From Pseudomonas syringae (GTDB taxonomy: Bacteria > Pseudomonadota > Gammaproteobacteria > Pseudomonadales > Pseudomonadaceae), in the NCBI RefSeq assembly GCF_021605415.1, contig NZ_WKEQ01000026.1:17292-81291 (forward strand): a DNA stretch of 64,000 nucleotides. Direction: 5' to 3'. Made by a program: the position numbers and the translations under genes. Every line of letters begins with the position of its first letter. Within the stretch, counting starts at the first letter, position 1. This document shows, piece by piece, positions 34,466 to 43,271 of this stretch. The notes beneath the pieces were generated by a model. It searched no databases and was not told where the DNA came from. It saw only the letters and a program-made list of their open reading frames with translations.

Positions 34466-35491
34466 CTAAGGATTGCGCACCTTGTCGAGCACCGCCAGCG
34501 AGCGCGAAGCGTTCAAGACCAGGCCGTAACTGAGTTTGTCGTAGGTGCGGAATACCATCAGTAAACCGGCGCGCTCATCGGGAATCTTCAATGGCTGGCC
34601 AGTGACACGGTCGCGCACGGTTTCGCCGGTTTTCATCACCTCCAGCACGTTGCCCTCGGCCAGGCCGTCACGCTTGCCTTTGTTCAATGTGACCACGTCC
34701 ATGACGCCAATCTGCGTGACGCCGCGAGGCACATCGATGATCACGCCGTTGATGTCGGTTTGCGGGGCGCTGGGCATGAAGGTCGAATTGATCGAACGTT
34801 CTTCGCCGCTGAACAAGCGGTCGCCGAGGCGCACTTCCTGGGTCGTGCGTTGCAGGGCGAGAGTGGCGATATCGCCTTCGGTCGCGACAATTTCACCGCC
34901 GCCGATGTCATCGGCGTTGATCCCCAGGAACTCCTTGCTCGCTGGATCGGTGTAGACCTTGCCCTGGCGGAAAATCCCGTAGACCGGCTGCTCGGGGTCG
35001 AAGTGGCCGCGAGCGAAGATGCGATCGCCAGTGCCGCTGAGCACCCGTTCGGCATCCCCGGCGACGATGTAAGGCGCCTTGTCGAAGTCCTCGACCTTGT
35101 CGACGATGCGGTTACTAAGCAGAAAGCTGTCGATCGCTTTGAGCGGAATGCTTGGAATCGCCTCGGCCACCGGGCTGGTGCGGATCCGTGGCGACAGTTT
35201 GATCGTACCGCGCGTCGCCCCGCGATTGAGGGTCAGCCGGGGCTGGCCGTCGACGTAAGTGAGCGTCAAGGTGTCGCCAGGATAGATCAGGTTGGGGTTT
35301 TCAATCCGCGGATTGGCCCGCCACAGCTGCGGCCACTGCCAAGGTTCGCGCAGGTATTTGCCGGAAATGTCCCAGAGCGTGTCCCCCGAAACCACCGTGT
35401 ATTGCTGTGGAAAACCTTCCTTGAGTTGCACTTGCCCGTGCGCGATGCCGGCCGAGGCCAGAAGCAGCAGGGCGAGTAGTGATTTCCTCAT
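34466..35491 (-). CDS. tsaP: LysM-domain secretin-associated protein TsaP-like
   Basis: A 341-residue secreted protein with a clear signal peptide (ends near AHG-QVQ, residues 18-21). One LysM peptidoglycan-binding domain follows (about 32-80, with YTVVSGDTLWDISGKYL and NPNLIYPGDTLTL), then a long C-terminal part. The PAO1 homologue PA0020 (from memory) anchors the type IV pilus secretin to peptidoglycan. It is divergent from def. Confidence 0.82.
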   Translation of the reverse strand: MRKSLLALLLLASAGIAHGQVQLKEGFPQQYTVVSGDTLWDISGKYLREPWQWPQLWRANPRIENPNLIYPGDTLTLTYVDGQPRLTLNRGATRGTIKLSPRIRTSPVAEAIPSIPLKAIDSFLLSNRIVDKVEDFDKAPYIVAGDAERVLSGTGDRIFARGHFDPEQPVYGIFRQGKVYTDPASKEFLGINADDIGGGEIVATEGDIATLALQRTTQEVRLGDRLFSGEERSINSTFMPSAPQTDINGVIIDVPRGVTQIGVMDVVTLNKGKRDGLAEGNVLEVMKTGETVRDRVTGQPLKIPDERAGLLMVFRTYDKLSYGLVLNASRSLAVLDKVRNP

Positions 35492-35659
35492 GCGGTGAAT
35501 CCCTTTATTATGTGCGTTCGCGTAAAACGCCAGAGCCCCCGTGGCTCGCCCCTTGCTCTTTTGAAGAACCGGGAGCTACGTTTTACAACGGTAGCCTGCA
35601 TCTTCGGACCCGCCAGGCCATCGACCCGACTTTACTTCACACGTGCATCAATCAAGCTT

Positions 35660-36166
35660 ATGGCCATTTTGAACATCCTCGAATTTCCTGACCCGCGCCT
35701 GCGCACCATTGCCAAACCGGTGGACGCAGTGGACGACGAAGTGCGTCAGTTGGTCGATGATATGTTTGAAACAATGTATGAAGCGCCGGGCATCGGCCTC
35801 GCCGCGACCCAGGTCAACGTGCACAAACGTATCGTCGTGATGGACCTCTCCGAAGACCGCACCGAACCCCGGGTGTTCATCAACCCCGAGTTCGAGCCGC
35901 TGACCGAAGACATGGATCAGTATCAGGAAGGCTGCCTCTCGGTGCCGGGCTTCTACGAAAACGTCGACCGCCCGCAAAAAGTCAAAATCAAGGCGCTGGA
36001 TCGCGACGGCCAACCTTACGAACTGATCGCCGAAGGCCTGCTCGCGGTGTGCATCCAGCACGAATGCGACCACCTCAACGGCAAATTGTTCGTTGATTAC
36101 CTGTCCACGCTCAAGCGCGACCGCATCAAGAAGAAGCTCGAAAAGCTTCACCGCCAGAACGCTTGA
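35660..36166 (+). CDS. def: Peptide deformylase Def
   Basis: Removes the formyl group from the N-terminal Met of new proteins, with a metal ion at the active site. The 168-residue protein has all three motifs: GIGLAATQ, EGCLS and HECDH. The ATG at 35660 gives the family start MAILNILEFPDPRL; the longer frame starting at 35495 lies in the promoter region. It heads the def-fmt-rsmB-trkA series, though a hairpin follows the stop. Confidence 0.95.
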   Translation: MAILNILEFPDPRLRTIAKPVDAVDDEVRQLVDDMFETMYEAPGIGLAATQVNVHKRIVVMDLSEDRTEPRVFINPEFEPLTEDMDQYQEGCLSVPGFYENVDRPQKVKIKALDRDGQPYELIAEGLLAVCIQHECDHLNGKLFVDYLSTLKRDRIKKKLEKLHRQNA

Positions 36167-36174
36167 TGCCCCTC

Positions 36175-36210
36175 TTCAAAGGCTTGCTGCGGCAAGCCTT
36201 TTTCTTTTCC
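36175..36210 (+). terminator. Terminator between def and fmt
   Basis: AAAGGCTTG and CAAGCCTTT pair around CTGCGG and run into TTTCTTTTCC. It may only attenuate, as fmt follows directly. Confidence 0.75.
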
Positions 36211-36236
36211 AGATGTTTTGCAACAGAGAGCCCTTC

Positions 36237-37196
36237 ATGACTGAGCCACTGCGCATTGTCTTTGCCGGCACCCCGGAGTTCGCTGCCGAACACCTTAAGG
36301 CCTTGCTGGACAGCCCTTACGAGATCGTTGCGGTCTACACCCAACCGGATCGTCCGGCGGGGCGCGGGCAAAAACTGATGCCGAGCCCGGTCAAGCAACT
36401 GGCCCTGGAGCACAACATTCAAGTGTTGCAGCCGCCGACGTTGCGCAACGCAGACGCTCAGGCCGAACTGGCCGCGCTGAAGCCTGACTTGATGGTGGTG
36501 GTCGCCTACGGCCTGATCCTGCCGCAAGTGGTGTTGGATATTCCGCGTCTGGGCTGCATCAACAGCCACGCCTCGTTGCTGCCACGCTGGCGCGGTGCGG
36601 CGCCGATCCAGCGCGCGGTCGAGCACGGCGATGCCGAGAGCGGCGTGACGGTGATGCGCATGGAAGCAGGTCTCGACACCGGGCCGATGCTGCTCAAGGT
36701 CGTCACGCCGATCAGCGCCGAAGACACCGGCGGCAGTCTCCACGACCGACTCGCCGAAATGGGCCCGCCGGCCGTGGTGCAAGCCATTGCCGGTCTCGCC
36801 GCCGGCACGCTGGAAGGCGAAGTGCAGGACGACAGCCTCGCCACCTACGCCCACAAACTGAACAAAGACGAAGCGCGCATTGACTGGAACCGCCCGGCGG
36901 TGGAACTGGAACGTCTCGTGCGCGCTTTCAATCCGTGGCCGATCACCCATAGCACGCTGAATGGCGAAGCGCTGAAAGTGTTGGCGGCAACGCTCGCCGA
37001 AGGCACAGGCGCGCCGGGGGAAATCCTCAGCGCCAGCAAGGACGGGCTGATCGTCGCCTGCGGTGAACAAGCCCTGTGCCTGACCCGACTGCAATTGCCC
37101 GGCGGCAAGGCGCTGAATTTCAGCGATCTGTTCAACAGTCGCCGTGAGAAATTCGCTGTCGGCACCGTGCTCGGCGCCGAGGTGGCCGCGCAATGA
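36237..37196 (+). CDS. fmt: Methionyl-tRNA formyltransferase Fmt
   Basis: Formylates Met-tRNAi with 10-formyl-THF for translation initiation. The 319-residue protein has the formyltransferase core (about 4-185) with the catalytic region INSHASLLPRWRGAAPIQ and the AGLDTGP loop, and the C-terminal OB-like tRNA domain. The ATG at 36237 gives the usual start MTEPLRIVFAGTPEFA; the longer frame overlaps def. The start codon of rsmB overlaps its stop by four bases. Confidence 0.95.
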   Translation: MTEPLRIVFAGTPEFAAEHLKALLDSPYEIVAVYTQPDRPAGRGQKLMPSPVKQLALEHNIQVLQPPTLRNADAQAELAALKPDLMVVVAYGLILPQVVLDIPRLGCINSHASLLPRWRGAAPIQRAVEHGDAESGVTVMRMEAGLDTGPMLLKVVTPISAEDTGGSLHDRLAEMGPPAVVQAIAGLAAGTLEGEVQDDSLATYAHKLNKDEARIDWNRPAVELERLVRAFNPWPITHSTLNGEALKVLAATLAEGTGAPGEILSASKDGLIVACGEQALCLTRLQLPGGKALNFSDLFNSRREKFAVGTVLGAEVAAQ

Positions 37197-38503
37197 ACCC
37201 GCGTCTGGCCGCCGCCAAGGCACTCGCCGCCGTGCTCAGCGGCAAAGCCTCGCTGAACAGTTCGTTGCCGACGCAACTGGACAAAGTCGAGGATCGCGAT
37301 CGCGGTTTCACTCAGGATCTGGCGTTCGGCACCGCCCGTTGGCAGCCGCGTCTGTCGGCGCTGGCGGCCAAGTTGTTGCAGAAGCCGTTCAAGACCGCCG
37401 ACGCCGATGTCGAGGCGTTGCTGCTGGTCGGTCTCTACCAATTGCTCTACACCCGCGTGCCGCCGCATGCCGCCATCGGTGAAACCGTCGGTTGCGCCGA
37501 CAAGCTGAAAAAGCCGTGGGCCAAGGGCTTGCTCAACGCCGTCCTGCGCAGCGCCCAACGTGACAGCGAAGCGATTTTCGCCGAACTGGAGCGCGATCCC
37601 GTGGTACGCACCGCTCACCCGCGCTGGCTGCAAAAATCCCTGAAGGCGTTCTGGCCAGAACAGTGGGAGGCGATTTGCGAAGCCAACAACGCGCATCCGC
37701 CGATGATTCTGCGGGTCAACCGTCGTCACCACAGCCGCGATGCCTACCTCGGCTTGCTGACCGACGCCGGCATCGCCGCGACACCCTGCGTTTACAGCCG
37801 CGACGGCATCATCCTCGACGCCCCCACCGATGTGCGCGGCCTGCCGGGCTTTGCCGAAGGCTGGGTCAGCGTGCAGGACGAAGCCGCGCAACTGGCCGCT
37901 GATCTGCTCGATCTCGCGCCGGGCCAACGGGTGCTCGACGCCTGCTGCGCCCCCGGCGGCAAGACCTGCCACATCCTCGAAGCCGAACCAGCACTCGCCG
38001 GTGTGGTGGCAGTGGATCTGGAGGCCAAGCGTCTGGTGCGCGTGAAAGAAAACCTCGCGCGCCTGGGCCTGGACGCCGAACTGATCGCCGCCGACGGCCG
38101 CGAGACCGAAAAATGGTGGGACGGCAAACCGTTCCAGCGCATCCTGCTCGACGCGCCGTGCTCGGCCACCGGGGTGATCCGCCGCCACCCGGACATCAAG
38201 CTCACCCGTCAGGCCGACGACATCGCCGCCCTCGCGCAGCTGCAAGGCGAACTGCTCGACGCGATGTGGAAGACGCTTGAGGTCGGCGGCATCCTGGTTT
38301 ATGCCACCTGCTCGACGCTGCCGACCGAGAATACCGAAGTCATTGCCGCGTTCCTGGAGCGCACGCCTGGCGCGCGGGAGCTCGATCTGGCCACCAGCGC
38401 GGGGATCAAGCAGCCCCATGGGCGCCAATTGCTGGCCCAGCAAGGCGGGCATGACGGGTTCTACTACGCCAAGCTGATCAAGATCGCCGCCGCACGCGGC
38501 TAA
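37193..38503 (+). CDS. rsmB: 16S rRNA m5C967 methyltransferase RsmB
   Basis: Methylates C967 of 16S rRNA with SAM. The 436-residue protein has an N-terminal NusB-like RNA-binding domain (about 5-130) and a C-terminal methyltransferase domain. The SAM motif is LDACCAPGGKTCHILE. The two active cysteines are in DAPCSATGV (motif IV) and YATCSTLPTEN (motif VI). ATGA overlap with fmt indicates translational coupling; trkA follows after 22 bp. Confidence 0.95.
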   Translation: MNPRLAAAKALAAVLSGKASLNSSLPTQLDKVEDRDRGFTQDLAFGTARWQPRLSALAAKLLQKPFKTADADVEALLLVGLYQLLYTRVPPHAAIGETVGCADKLKKPWAKGLLNAVLRSAQRDSEAIFAELERDPVVRTAHPRWLQKSLKAFWPEQWEAICEANNAHPPMILRVNRRHHSRDAYLGLLTDAGIAATPCVYSRDGIILDAPTDVRGLPGFAEGWVSVQDEAAQLAADLLDLAPGQRVLDACCAPGGKTCHILEAEPALAGVVAVDLEAKRLVRVKENLARLGLDAELIAADGRETEKWWDGKPFQRILLDAPCSATGVIRRHPDIKLTRQADDIAALAQLQGELLDAMWKTLEVGGILVYATCSTLPTENTEVIAAFLERTPGARELDLATSAGIKQPHGRQLLAQQGGHDGFYYAKLIKIAAARG

Positions 38504-38525
38504 ACGGTTTTAATGGAGTGACTGG

Positions 38526-39899
38526 ATGAAAATCATCATCCTCGGTGCAGGACAGGTCGGCGGTTCGCTGGCTGAACATCTGGCCAGTGAGGCCAACGAC
38601 ATCACCGTGGTCGACACCGACGGCGACCGCTTGCGTGACCTCGGCGACCGCCTCGATATCCGCACCGTGCAGGGCCGTGGGTCACTGCCGACGGTGCTGC
38701 GCCAGGCCGGCGCGGACGACGCCGACATGCTGGTGGCGGTGACCAACAGCGACGAAACCAACATGGTTGCCTGTCAGGTCGCTCACACCCTGTTTCACAC
38801 GCCGACGAAAATCGCTCGGGTGCGAGAAGCGGCGTACCTGACCCGCGATGAGTTATTCGACAACGAAGCCATCCCGGTCGACGTGCTGATCAGTCCGGAG
38901 CAGGTCGTTACTAACTACATCAAGCGCCTGATCCAGCATCCGGGCGCCTTGCAGGTGATCGACTTCGCCGGCGGCCAGGCGCAACTGGTGGCGGTGCGCG
39001 CCTATTACGGCGGGCCGCTGGTGGGCCAGCAATTGCGTCAGTTGCGCGAACACATGCCGAATGTCGAAACCCGCGTCGCCGCGATTTTCCGTCGCGACCG
39101 GCCGATCCTGCCGCAAGGCGACACAGTCATCGAAGCGGACGACGAAGTCTTCTTCATCGCCGCTCGTGAGAACATTCGCGCAGTGATGAGTGAAATGCGC
39201 CGTCTCGACGAAACCTACAAACGCATCGTCATTGCTGGCGGCGGGCAGATCGGTGAACGTCTGGCCGAAGCCATCGAAAGCCGTTATCAGGTGAAGATCA
39301 TCGAGATGAGCCCGGCGCGTTGCCGTTATCTCTCCGATACCCTCGACAGCACCGTGGTGTTGCAGGGCAGCGCCTCCGATCGCGACTTGCTGATGGAAGA
39401 GAACATCGCCGACGCCGATATCTTCCTCGCGCTGACCAACGACGACGAAGCCAACATCATGTCGTCGCTGCTGGCCAAACGGCTGGGGGCGAAGAAGGTG
39501 ATGACGATCATCAACAACCCGGCCTACGTCGACCTGATCCAGGGCGGCGACATCGACATTGCCATCAGCCCGCAACTGGCGACCATTGGCACCTTGCTCG
39601 CCCACGTGCGGCGCGGCGATATCGTCAGCGTGCACTCACTGCGACGCGGCGCAGCGGAAGCCATCGAGGCAATTGCCCACGGGGACGCGAAGTCGAGCAA
39701 GGTCATCGGCAAAGCCATCGAAAACATCGGCCTGCCGCCGGGCACCACGATTGGCGCGGTCATCCGCAACGAAGAAGTAATCATCGCCCACGACGATACG
39801 GTGATCGAGACGGGCGACCATGTGATTCTGTTCCTTGTGGATAAAAAGCACATTCGCGATGTGGAGAAGCTGTTTCATGTGGGGTTGAGCTTCTTCTGA
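38526..39899 (+). CDS. trkA: Trk potassium uptake regulatory subunit TrkA
   Basis: A 457-residue peripheral membrane protein that gates the TrkH/TrkG potassium channels through NAD(H) or ATP binding. Two RCK modules are seen in tandem. The first Rossmann motif is ILGAGQVGGSLAEHL (residue 4 onwards) and the second is IAGGGQIGERLAEAI (near residue 237). Each is followed by a TrkA_C domain. It ends the def-fmt-rsmB-trkA gene series. A DnaA box lies near its end (39836) and a REP pair follows. Confidence 0.95.
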   Translation: MKIIILGAGQVGGSLAEHLASEANDITVVDTDGDRLRDLGDRLDIRTVQGRGSLPTVLRQAGADDADMLVAVTNSDETNMVACQVAHTLFHTPTKIARVREAAYLTRDELFDNEAIPVDVLISPEQVVTNYIKRLIQHPGALQVIDFAGGQAQLVAVRAYYGGPLVGQQLRQLREHMPNVETRVAAIFRRDRPILPQGDTVIEADDEVFFIAARENIRAVMSEMRRLDETYKRIVIAGGGQIGERLAEAIESRYQVKIIEMSPARCRYLSDTLDSTVVLQGSASDRDLLMEENIADADIFLALTNDDEANIMSSLLAKRLGAKKVMTIINNPAYVDLIQGGDIDIAISPQLATIGTLLAHVRRGDIVSVHSLRRGAAEAIEAIAHGDAKSSKVIGKAIENIGLPPGTTIGAVIRNEEVIIAHDDTVIETGDHVILFLVDKKHIRDVEKLFHVGLSFF

Positions 39900-39923
39900 G
39901 GTTTGCGGCGGTTGTTCCGGCCT

Positions 39924-40022
39924 CATCGCTGGCAAGCCAGCTCCCACAGGTTTCTCGGTCAGGCCCGAATGCCAAGTACATCAAAATTCCTGTGGGAGCT
40001 GGCTTGCCAGCGATGGCGGCCT
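39924..40022. repeat. Pseudomonas REP-type palindromic pair
   Basis: 'catcgctggcaagccagctc' and the exact inverse 'gagctggcttgccagcgatg' enclose about 40 bp between trkA and the TPR gene. Confidence 0.85.
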
Positions 40023-40071
40023 AAAAAACACACTGATCTCCACTGACACTCCTCAAGCAAGGAATTCACCG

Positions 40072-40407
40072 ATGCTCGAATCCCTGGAAAAAATGCTCGC
40101 CAAGGGTGTGGATAACTCACTGCTGCGCTTCGGTCTGGGCAAGGGCTATCTGGATCTCGGCGAAAACGCCAAGGCTGCCGAACATTTCCAGCGCTGTGTC
40201 GGCTTCGACCCGAAATATTCCGCAGCCTGGAAATTGTTGGGCAAGGCGCAACTGGCGCTGGGCGATCACGACGCGGCGCGACAGGCGTGGGAACAGGGTG
40301 TCGACGCCGCTCGGGCCCATGGCGATAAGCAGGCCGAAAAGGAAATGACGGTGTTTTTGAAGAAACTTGATCGTCAGGCGCCGTCGCCTACAGATACTTC
40401 AGCGTGA
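40072..40407 (+). CDS. Small TPR-repeat protein
   Basis: A 111-residue protein of about two to three tetratricopeptide repeats (residues about 17-95, with helix pairs such as LGKGYLDLGENAKAAEHFQRC). It is probably cytoplasmic and binds another protein, which cannot be named. CAAGCAAGGAAT lies upstream of the ATG. It runs into the convergent PilZ gene, with a 20 bp coding overlap at the 3' ends. It corresponds to PAO1 PA0015 in position. Confidence 0.75.
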   Translation: MLESLEKMLAKGVDNSLLRFGLGKGYLDLGENAKAAEHFQRCVGFDPKYSAAWKLLGKAQLALGDHDAARQAWEQGVDAARAHGDKQAEKEMTVFLKKLDRQAPSPTDTSA

Positions 40408-40627
40408 TGCCGTCGGCGTCCACGCCGATCACTTCCATGCGCACCCGTGGGGCGCCGTTCGGCAAGCCCTGAACCTGTCCGTAGACCACGGCGCCCTTGG
40501 CTAATGCCGAGAGTTCAGGGTGCTGGACGTAGACGCCTGTCGGGGACAGGTTGCGGGTTTGTGCAAGGCACTCGCCGAGGGTTTCGTGAGTGATCGTGAT
40601 GCGGAAGGATTTGCGGTAATCGGACAT
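40388..40627 (-). CDS. PilZ-domain-like small protein
   Basis: A 79-residue single-domain protein. RKSFRITI near the start resembles the RxxxR c-di-GMP loop of PilZ proteins (R5 and R9 candidates); the second motif is less clear (NLSPTGVYV in place of DxSxxG). It may bind c-di-GMP weakly or act as an adaptor. The ATG at 40627 fits; longer frames run into the promoter region. Two DnaA boxes lie just upstream (40654 and 40726). Confidence 0.65.
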   Translation of the reverse strand: MSDYRKSFRITITHETLGECLAQTRNLSPTGVYVQHPELSALAKGAVVYGQVQGLPNGAPRVRMEVIGVDADGITLKYL

Positions 40628-40653
40628 CTTGGTGCGTCCTTGATTGAACGGGT

Positions 40654-40734
40654 TGTGGATAAGCCTTGGGAGCAGGATCAAAAGATCGTCCGATCGCGGC
40701 CCGAGCCTTCGGCGGCTCCTACAGGTTATCCACA
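40654..40734. promoter_or_regulatory. Two perfect DnaA boxes in opposite orientation
   Basis: TGTGGATAA at 40654-40662 and TTATCCACA at 40726-40734 lie in the spacer between the PilZ-like gene and lpxL. A decayed REP ('gagccttcggcggctcctac') lies between them. Confidence 0.5.
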
Positions 40735-40750
40735 GAGTGTGCCAAGTTGA

Positions 40751-41638
40751 TCAATACCAGCGTTCTTCGCCAGGTGGACGCTTTTTGAAGCGCTTCATGC
40801 TCCACATGTATTGGCTTGGGTAGGCAGCGACGTAGCGCTCGACGACTTTGCTCATTGCCGCGCAGGATTCTGCGGTATCGGTGCTGTACATGGCTTCGGG
40901 CGCGGCTTCGAGGATCACTTTGTAGCCGGAGCCGTCGGGCAGGCGCAGGGCATGCAGGAACACGCCGACCGCTTTGCCGCCAGCGAGCATGTTCGGCACA
41001 AATTTGCTGGTCAGCGCCTGGGTGGCGAAGAACGGCACGAAGATTCCGGCGGATTCGGCCGGTTCCGGGTCAGCGGGAATGCCCACTGCACCACCTTTGC
41101 GCACTTCCTTGATGACGCTGAGAATGCCTTCCTTGGTCGACGCCGCCACTTTGTTGCCGAGTTGAACGCGTTGTTTGCGCAGCAATTCATCCACAGCCTT
41201 GAGCTTGGGCGGGCGGTAGAAAATGATCGGTTTGCACTGGCTGCAATAGAAGTGGTTGAGCACTTCCCAGTTGCCCAGGTGACTGGTGATGCCGACCACG
41301 CCTTTGCCGGAGGCGAGGGCGTCCTTGAGCACGTCGAGACCTTCGACCTCGCGCACCAGGTCGATGGATCTCTGGGCCGGCCAAATCCACGCGCAGGCGC
41401 TTTCGGTCAAGGACTTGCCGATGTCTTTCAGGCTCTGCCCGACCAGACGTTCGCGCTCGTCGGGATCCATCTGTGGAAAACATTTCGCCAGATTGATCCG
41501 CACCACGTCGCGGGAACGGTTGGGGGTTTTCCACATGATCCAGCCGATGGCCGAACCCACGGCTTGTACGGCCCGCCACGGTAGCAGGGCAAACAGCCGC
41601 AGAGCGCCTACCAGCAAGGCGCCTTTAAACTTTTCCAC
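40751..41638 (-). CDS. lpxL: Lipid A biosynthesis lauroyl acyltransferase (LpxL/HtrB)
   Basis: Adds a secondary acyl chain to Kdo2-lipid IVA or its Pseudomonas equivalent at the inner membrane. The 295-residue protein has an N-terminal membrane-associated helix (GALRLFALLPWRAVQAVGSAIG) and the catalytic HX4D/E motif HLGNWE near residue 120. Further family blocks are FYRPPK and the GIPADPEP loop. In PAO1 the matching gene PA0011 (htrB1) acts on the 2-position lauroyl group. It is divergent from nothing and follows tag on the same strand by 40 bp, tag being upstream. Confidence 0.88.
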   Translation of the reverse strand: MEKFKGALLVGALRLFALLPWRAVQAVGSAIGWIMWKTPNRSRDVVRINLAKCFPQMDPDERERLVGQSLKDIGKSLTESACAWIWPAQRSIDLVREVEGLDVLKDALASGKGVVGITSHLGNWEVLNHFYCSQCKPIIFYRPPKLKAVDELLRKQRVQLGNKVAASTKEGILSVIKEVRKGGAVGIPADPEPAESAGIFVPFFATQALTSKFVPNMLAGGKAVGVFLHALRLPDGSGYKVILEAAPEAMYSTDTAESCAAMSKVVERYVAAYPSQYMWSMKRFKKRPPGEERWY

Positions 41639-41678
41639 AGGTCACTCCTGATCTTGTGCTGTGCGCGAGGCGGCCATT

Positions 41679-42236
41679 CTAACCGCCGTTGGCGAGCAGC
41701 GCGTAGCGGTCGCAGTCCTGCGTGTGATCCATGACCATGCCGGAGGCCTGCATCAACGCGTAGCAGATGGTCGGGCCGACAAAGGTGAAGCCTGCCTTTT
41801 TCAGGCCTTTGCTCATCGCCACGGCCTCGGGCGTAATCGCCGGGACTTCGCTGCGATCCTTGAAATGATTGACCTTCGGCACGCCGCCCACGAATGACCA
41901 CAACATCGCCACCGGATCTTCCAGCGCCAGCCAGGCCTGGGCGTTGCGCCGGGCGGCATTGAGTTTAAGGCGATTGCGAATGATGCCGGGGTCGAGCATC
42001 AACTCATCGATTTCGGCGTCACTCATCTGCGCCACGCGCTGCACGTCAAAGCCGAACAGCACCTCGCGGTAGCGCTCGCGTTTGCGCAGCACGGTGATCC
42101 ACGACAACCCGGCCTGGAACCCTTCGAGCAAAAGCAACTCGAACAAACCCTGCGCATCGCGTAGCGGCGTGCCCCACTCCTGATCGTGATAAGCCATGTA
42201 CAAAGGATCTTCGGTACACCAAAAGCAGCGTGGCAT
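41679..42236 (-). CDS. tag: DNA-3-methyladenine glycosylase I
   Basis: Excises 3-methyladenine from alkylated DNA. The 185-residue protein begins MPRCFWC and has the zinc ligands typical of Tag (Cys near residue 4, His in YHDQEWG, and His and Cys in DHTQDCDRY). The ATG at 42236 gives this conserved start; the very long frame extending over glyQ is spurious. It is divergent from glyQ. Confidence 0.93.
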   Translation of the reverse strand: MPRCFWCTEDPLYMAYHDQEWGTPLRDAQGLFELLLLEGFQAGLSWITVLRKRERYREVLFGFDVQRVAQMSDAEIDELMLDPGIIRNRLKLNAARRNAQAWLALEDPVAMLWSFVGGVPKVNHFKDRSEVPAITPEAVAMSKGLKKAGFTFVGPTICYALMQASGMVMDHTQDCDRYALLANGG

Positions 42237-42271
42237 AAGGCTCCAGGGGGCGTGCGCACGACCGAATCGGG

Positions 42272-42277
42272 TATACT
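42272..42277 (+). promoter_or_regulatory. Probable -10 box of the glyQ promoter
   Basis: TATACT, preceded by GGG, lies 40 bp before the glyQ start in the tag-glyQ spacer. No good -35 box was found. Confidence 0.45.
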
Positions 42278-42317
42278 CCCGCTCTTTAAATCGCAGCCCA
42301 AGAAACAGGTGAATTTC

Positions 42318-43271
42318 GTGAGCCAGCCTACGCCAGCCGTGCGTACCTTCCAAGACTTGATCCTCGCCCTCCAGCAATACTGGGCCGAGCAAGGTTGTGT
42401 GGTACTTCAGCCCTACGATATGGAAGTAGGCGCCGGCACTTTCCACACGGCTACATTCCTGCGCGCCATCGGTCCGGAAACCTGGAACGCCGCGTACGTG
42501 CAGCCAAGCCGCCGTCCGACTGACGGCCGCTACGGTGAAAACCCGAACCGTCTGCAACACTACTATCAGTTCCAGGTTGTCCTGAAGCCGAACCCGGACA
42601 ACTTCCAGGAACTGTACCTGGGCTCGCTCAAGCACGTCGGCCTCGATCCGCTCGTGCACGATATCCGTTTCGTCGAAGACAACTGGGAATCGCCGACCCT
42701 CGGCGCCTGGGGTCTGGGCTGGGAAGTCTGGCTCAACGGCATGGAAGTCACCCAATTCACTTACTTCCAGCAAGCGGGCGGCATCGAGTGCTACCCGGTG
42801 ACCGGCGAGATCACCTACGGTCTCGAGCGTCTGGCCATGTACCTTCAGGGTGTGGATTCGGTCTACGACCTGGTCTGGGCTGATGGCCCGATGGGCAAAG
42901 TGACCTACGGCGACGTGTTCCACCAGAACGAAGTGGAGCAGTCCACTTACAACTTCGAACACGCCAACGTCGACAAGCTGTTCGAGCTGTTCGATTTCTA
43001 CGAAAGCGAAGCCAAGCGCCTGATCGAACTCGACCAGCCGCTGCCGTTGCCGAGCTACGAAATGGTGTTGAAGGCGTCGCACACCTTCAACCTGCTGGAT
43101 GCGCGCCGGGCTATTTCCGTGACGGCGCGTCAGCAATACATCCTGCGAGTCCGCACCCTGGCGCGTTCCGTCGCCCAAGCCTACCTGCTGGCCCGCGCCA
43201 AGCTGGGCTTCCCGATGGCGACCCCGGATCTGCGTGACGAAGTACTGGCCAAGCTGGAGGCTGCACAATGA
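42318..43271 (+). CDS. glyQ: Glycyl-tRNA synthetase alpha subunit
   Basis: Alpha chain of the alpha2-beta2 bacterial glycyl-tRNA synthetase. It has 317 residues, about the family length. Class II synthetase features are visible (AAYVQPSRRPTDGRYGENPNR, the FQVVLKPNP block, GGIECYPVTGEITYGLERLAMY). I chose the GTG at 42318 because the conserved sequence (VRTFQDLILALQQYW) begins there; CAGGTGA lies seven bases upstream. glyS overlaps its stop by four bases. Confidence 0.95.
   Translation: MSQPTPAVRTFQDLILALQQYWAEQGCVVLQPYDMEVGAGTFHTATFLRAIGPETWNAAYVQPSRRPTDGRYGENPNRLQHYYQFQVVLKPNPDNFQELYLGSLKHVGLDPLVHDIRFVEDNWESPTLGAWGLGWEVWLNGMEVTQFTYFQQAGGIECYPVTGEITYGLERLAMYLQGVDSVYDLVWADGPMGKVTYGDVFHQNEVEQSTYNFEHANVDKLFELFDFYESEAKRLIELDQPLPLPSYEMVLKASHTFNLLDARRAISVTARQQYILRVRTLARSVAQAYLLARAKLGFPMATPDLRDEVLAKLEAAQ

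Noticed and set aside
36845..38452. Open frame of 535 codons antisense to rsmB
   Set aside because: RsmB motifs are intact on the plus strand; the antisense product has low-complexity composition and no motif.
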